A stretch of 64,000 bases of DNA from Muscardinus avellanarius (taxonomy: Eukaryota; Chordata; Mammalia; Rodentia; Gliridae), in contig OY726579.1 of assembly GCA_963383645.1 (NCBI GenBank), forward strand, positions 645,001 to 709,000. The letters are read 5' to 3'. The position numbers and the translations under genes were made by a program. The notes under the pieces were generated by a model. It did no database searches, was not told where the DNA came from, and saw nothing but the letters and a program-made list of their open reading frames with translations. Below, in pieces: positions 61,681 through 64,000 of the stretch (positions within the stretch are counted from its first letter, which is position 1; each line of letters opens with the position of its first letter).

Positions 61681-61764
61681 AAAAGCAATAGGAAACTACA
61701 CTTAGCTTAGTAACTTAGCGATGTCACTATATATATAGTGAATATATATATGTATATATGTACA

Positions 61765-62165
61765 TGCCAAAATATGAATAGCATAAAATTTACCATTTTA
61801 ACCTCTTTTGTGTGTGGTACTGGGGTTGGAACCCAGAGGCTTTCTACCTCCAGGCTATGCTCCCAGATCTATTTTATACTTTATTTGGAGACAGGGTCTC
61901 AGTAGCTGAGGCTGGCTTCGAACCAGCGTGATCCTCCTGTCTCAGCCTCCCAAGCGCTGGGATCACAAGCTTGCGTCACCACGCCCGGCTCCATTTTACC
62001 CATCTTCAAGTGTCCCACTGGGAGGGGCATTCAGCACATGTGCAGTGTTGAGCAACTGTTGCACTCTCCATTTTCACAATCTTTTGTCCTCTCTAACAGA
62101 AACACACCCATTATATAATAACTCCATTTGCCTGTCCCTGGTCTGTGCTAACCTCTACCCTCCTT
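61765..62165 (+). repeat. Old L1 fragment split by a reverse SINE
   Basis: AAAATTTACCATTTTAACC before 61803 and TCTTCAAGTGTCCCACTGG ... AACAATAACTCC-like text from about 62000 are neighbouring pieces of an ancient L1 3' region. They are separated by a reverse SINE at 61805-61990. Confidence 0.65.
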
Positions 62166-62169
62166 TCTC

Positions 62170-62797
62170 TTTTTTTCCCAGAACTGGGGATGGAACCCAG
62201 GGGCATTCGACCTCCGAGCTCCACCCCCAGCCCTATGTTTTATTCTTTATTTTGAAACAGGGTCTCACTGAGTTGCAGAGGGCTTCACTAAGTAGCTGAG
62301 GCTGGCCGCAAACCGCGATCCTTCTGTCTCAGCCTCCCAAATGCTGGGATGACAAGTGTGCGCCGCCACACCCGGCTAAGGTTGATGTCTTATTACTTGC
62401 TGAGGCTGTCCTTGAACCTGCAATCCTTCTATTTTAGCCTCCCAAGTACTGGGCCTGGTTTATTTATTTATTTTGCAGTATGGGGGACTGGACTCAGGGG
62501 CATTCTACTTCCGAGCTATACCTCCAGCCCTTTTTTTATTCTTTATCATCAAACAGGGTCTCACTAAGTTGCAGAAGGCCTTACTAAGTAGCTGAGGCTG
62601 GCTGTGAACCTGCGATCCATCTACCATGCATGGCATTTTTTTTATTTTTGAAATAGGGCTTCCCTAAGTCGCTGAGGCATAACCCAGAACTGTGGTTCCT
62701 GTCTCCACCTCCCAAGTACTGGGATTACAGGCCTGTACCATCATGCTTAGCTCAGGCCTAGGTTTTCTTTCCTTCCTTCCTTCCTTCCTTTCTTCTT

Positions 62798-62866
<69 letters not shown>

Positions 62867-63896
62867 CTCTTGCAGTACTGGAGATGGAACCCAGGGGCAT
62901 TCTACCTCCAGACTACACTCCCAGCCCTATTTTTTTATTCTTTATATTTTTTACTTTTTTTATTTTTTATTTTTTATTTTTTTTGGTGGTACTGGGGTTC
63001 CTGGAAGCCCTTCTACCTCCGGGCTACACTCCCAGACCTATTTTTACATTTTTATTTGGAAACAGGGTCTCCTAAGCCAGCGCGCGTGGCTGGCTTCGAA
63101 CCTGCGCGATCCTCCTGTCTCTGCCTCCCAAGGGCGGGGATTACAAGCGTGCGCCACCACGCTCGGCTTATTCTTTATTTTGAAACAGGGTCTCACTGAG
63201 TTGCAAAGGGCCTCACTAAGTAGCTGAGGATGGCCACGAACCATGATTCTCAAGTAACAGGATTACAAGTATGTGCCACCACACCCAGCTCAGGCCTAGG
63301 TTTTTTTTTTTTTCTTTTTCATTTTTATAGTTGAATAATATTTAATATCATACATACCATGCACATATACATCCATATACACATATTCACACAATAAAAT
63401 AAAATAAAAATGGGGTTAGGGGTGTAGCTGTGAGGTAGTATGCCCTTGGGTTCCATCCCTAGTACTGCAAAATAAAAGAAGAAATAAAAAATAAAACAAA
63501 GCCGGGCGTGGTGGCGCACGCTTGTAATCCTAGCATTCGGGAGGCCGAGACCTGGAGGATCGCGGTTCGCAGACAGCCTCAGCTACTTAGTGAGGCCCTC
63601 TGCAACTCAGTGAGACCCTGTTTCAAAATAAAGAATAAAAAGTAGGGCCGGGGGTGTAGCTCGGAGGTCGCATGCCCCCTGGGTTCCATCCCCAAACCCG
63701 CAAAAAAAAAAATAAAATAAAAATAAAATAAATAAAACAAAGACTTGCAAAGTCTTTAGAGGTATTCTACCTCTGAGCTACACCCCCAGCCCTATATTTT
63801 TTATTCTTTATTTATTTAATCCAATCTTATTAGCTATGTGAACTATAGCAAATTGCTCTAATTTTTTTTGTGGTGTGATGTGTGATGTGTGTGTGT

Positions 63897-63940
<44 letters not shown>

Positions 63941-64000
63941 GTTAAGGATTAAAACTAGGGGCTATAACCTTAGCCCTATTTTTAAAATTTGGAAATAGGG
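62170..64000. repeat. SINE cluster at the right edge
   Basis: Reverse SINEs 62170-62755, (CCTT/CTTT)n 62765-62870, reverse long and short (62985-63167) copies to 63290, forward SINE 63500-63705, and an ID-type half in reverse near 63755-63800. (GT)n at about 63890-63940. No CIDEC exon recognised. Confidence 0.8.

Noticed and set aside
59567..64000. Last CIDEC exon
   Set aside because: I looked for sequence like EAFRWALFSMQATGHVLLG in all frames and found none, so I did not place it.

Overview
This is nuclear DNA of a placental mammal, most likely a rodent outside the mouse/rat lineage. Genes are split by GT-AG introns. The space between exons is packed with one dimeric SINE family: a 7SL-derived B1-like left half joined to a tRNA-derived ID-like right half, as in the B1-dID elements of several non-muroid rodent families. 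I cannot name the species. Well over half of the window is SINE or simple repeat.

Four genes are recognisable. They match the order on human 3p25.3 (CIDEC-JAGN1-IL17RE-IL17RC), shown here inverted. From left to right: the 5' two fifths of IL17RC (minus strand, coding exons 1-8 between 8021 and 780, running off the left edge); IL17RE, complete (minus, start 25544, stop 9443, poly(A) signal 9069-9074); JAGN1, complete (minus, start 39367, stop 34148, poly(A) signal 33695-33700); and CIDEC (plus, start 53764, four coding exons to 59566, last exon or exons not seen). IL17RE and IL17RC are receptor chains of the IL-17 family and lie head to tail about 1 kb apart. JAGN1 is an ER membrane protein of the secretory pathway. 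CIDEC is a lipid-droplet fusion protein. They are neighbours by ancestry, not an operon.

The most unusual object lies between JAGN1 and CIDEC. It is a 4.9 kb composite retrotransposon (40558-45425, minus orientation) bounded by a perfect 15-bp target-site duplication. In its own 5'-to-3' order it has about 4.5 GC-rich 124-bp monomers, like an L1 promoter array; a 0.47 kb linker with a 76-codon ORF; 3.4 kb of a 100-bp (2 x 50) GC-rich VNTR with higher-order structure; and a 3' end of L1 type, with a G-rich polypurine tract, AATAAA and a poly(A) tail. It has no reverse transcriptase. The layout resembles primate SVA/LAVA elements, apparently assembled independently from other parts.

Other points: a patchwork insertion at 27945-28270 built from sequences 2.1 kb upstream and 0.8 kb downstream; a 64-bp tandem repeat carrying ETS-type sites in the JAGN1 promoter; a 52-bp minisatellite abutting CIDEC exon 2; and lineage-specific changes in IL17RE (shortened SEFIR loops, 24-residue C-terminal extension, unclear exon 2 acceptor). 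All statements about human proteins are from memory, and exon borders are read from splice signals and reading phase by eye.
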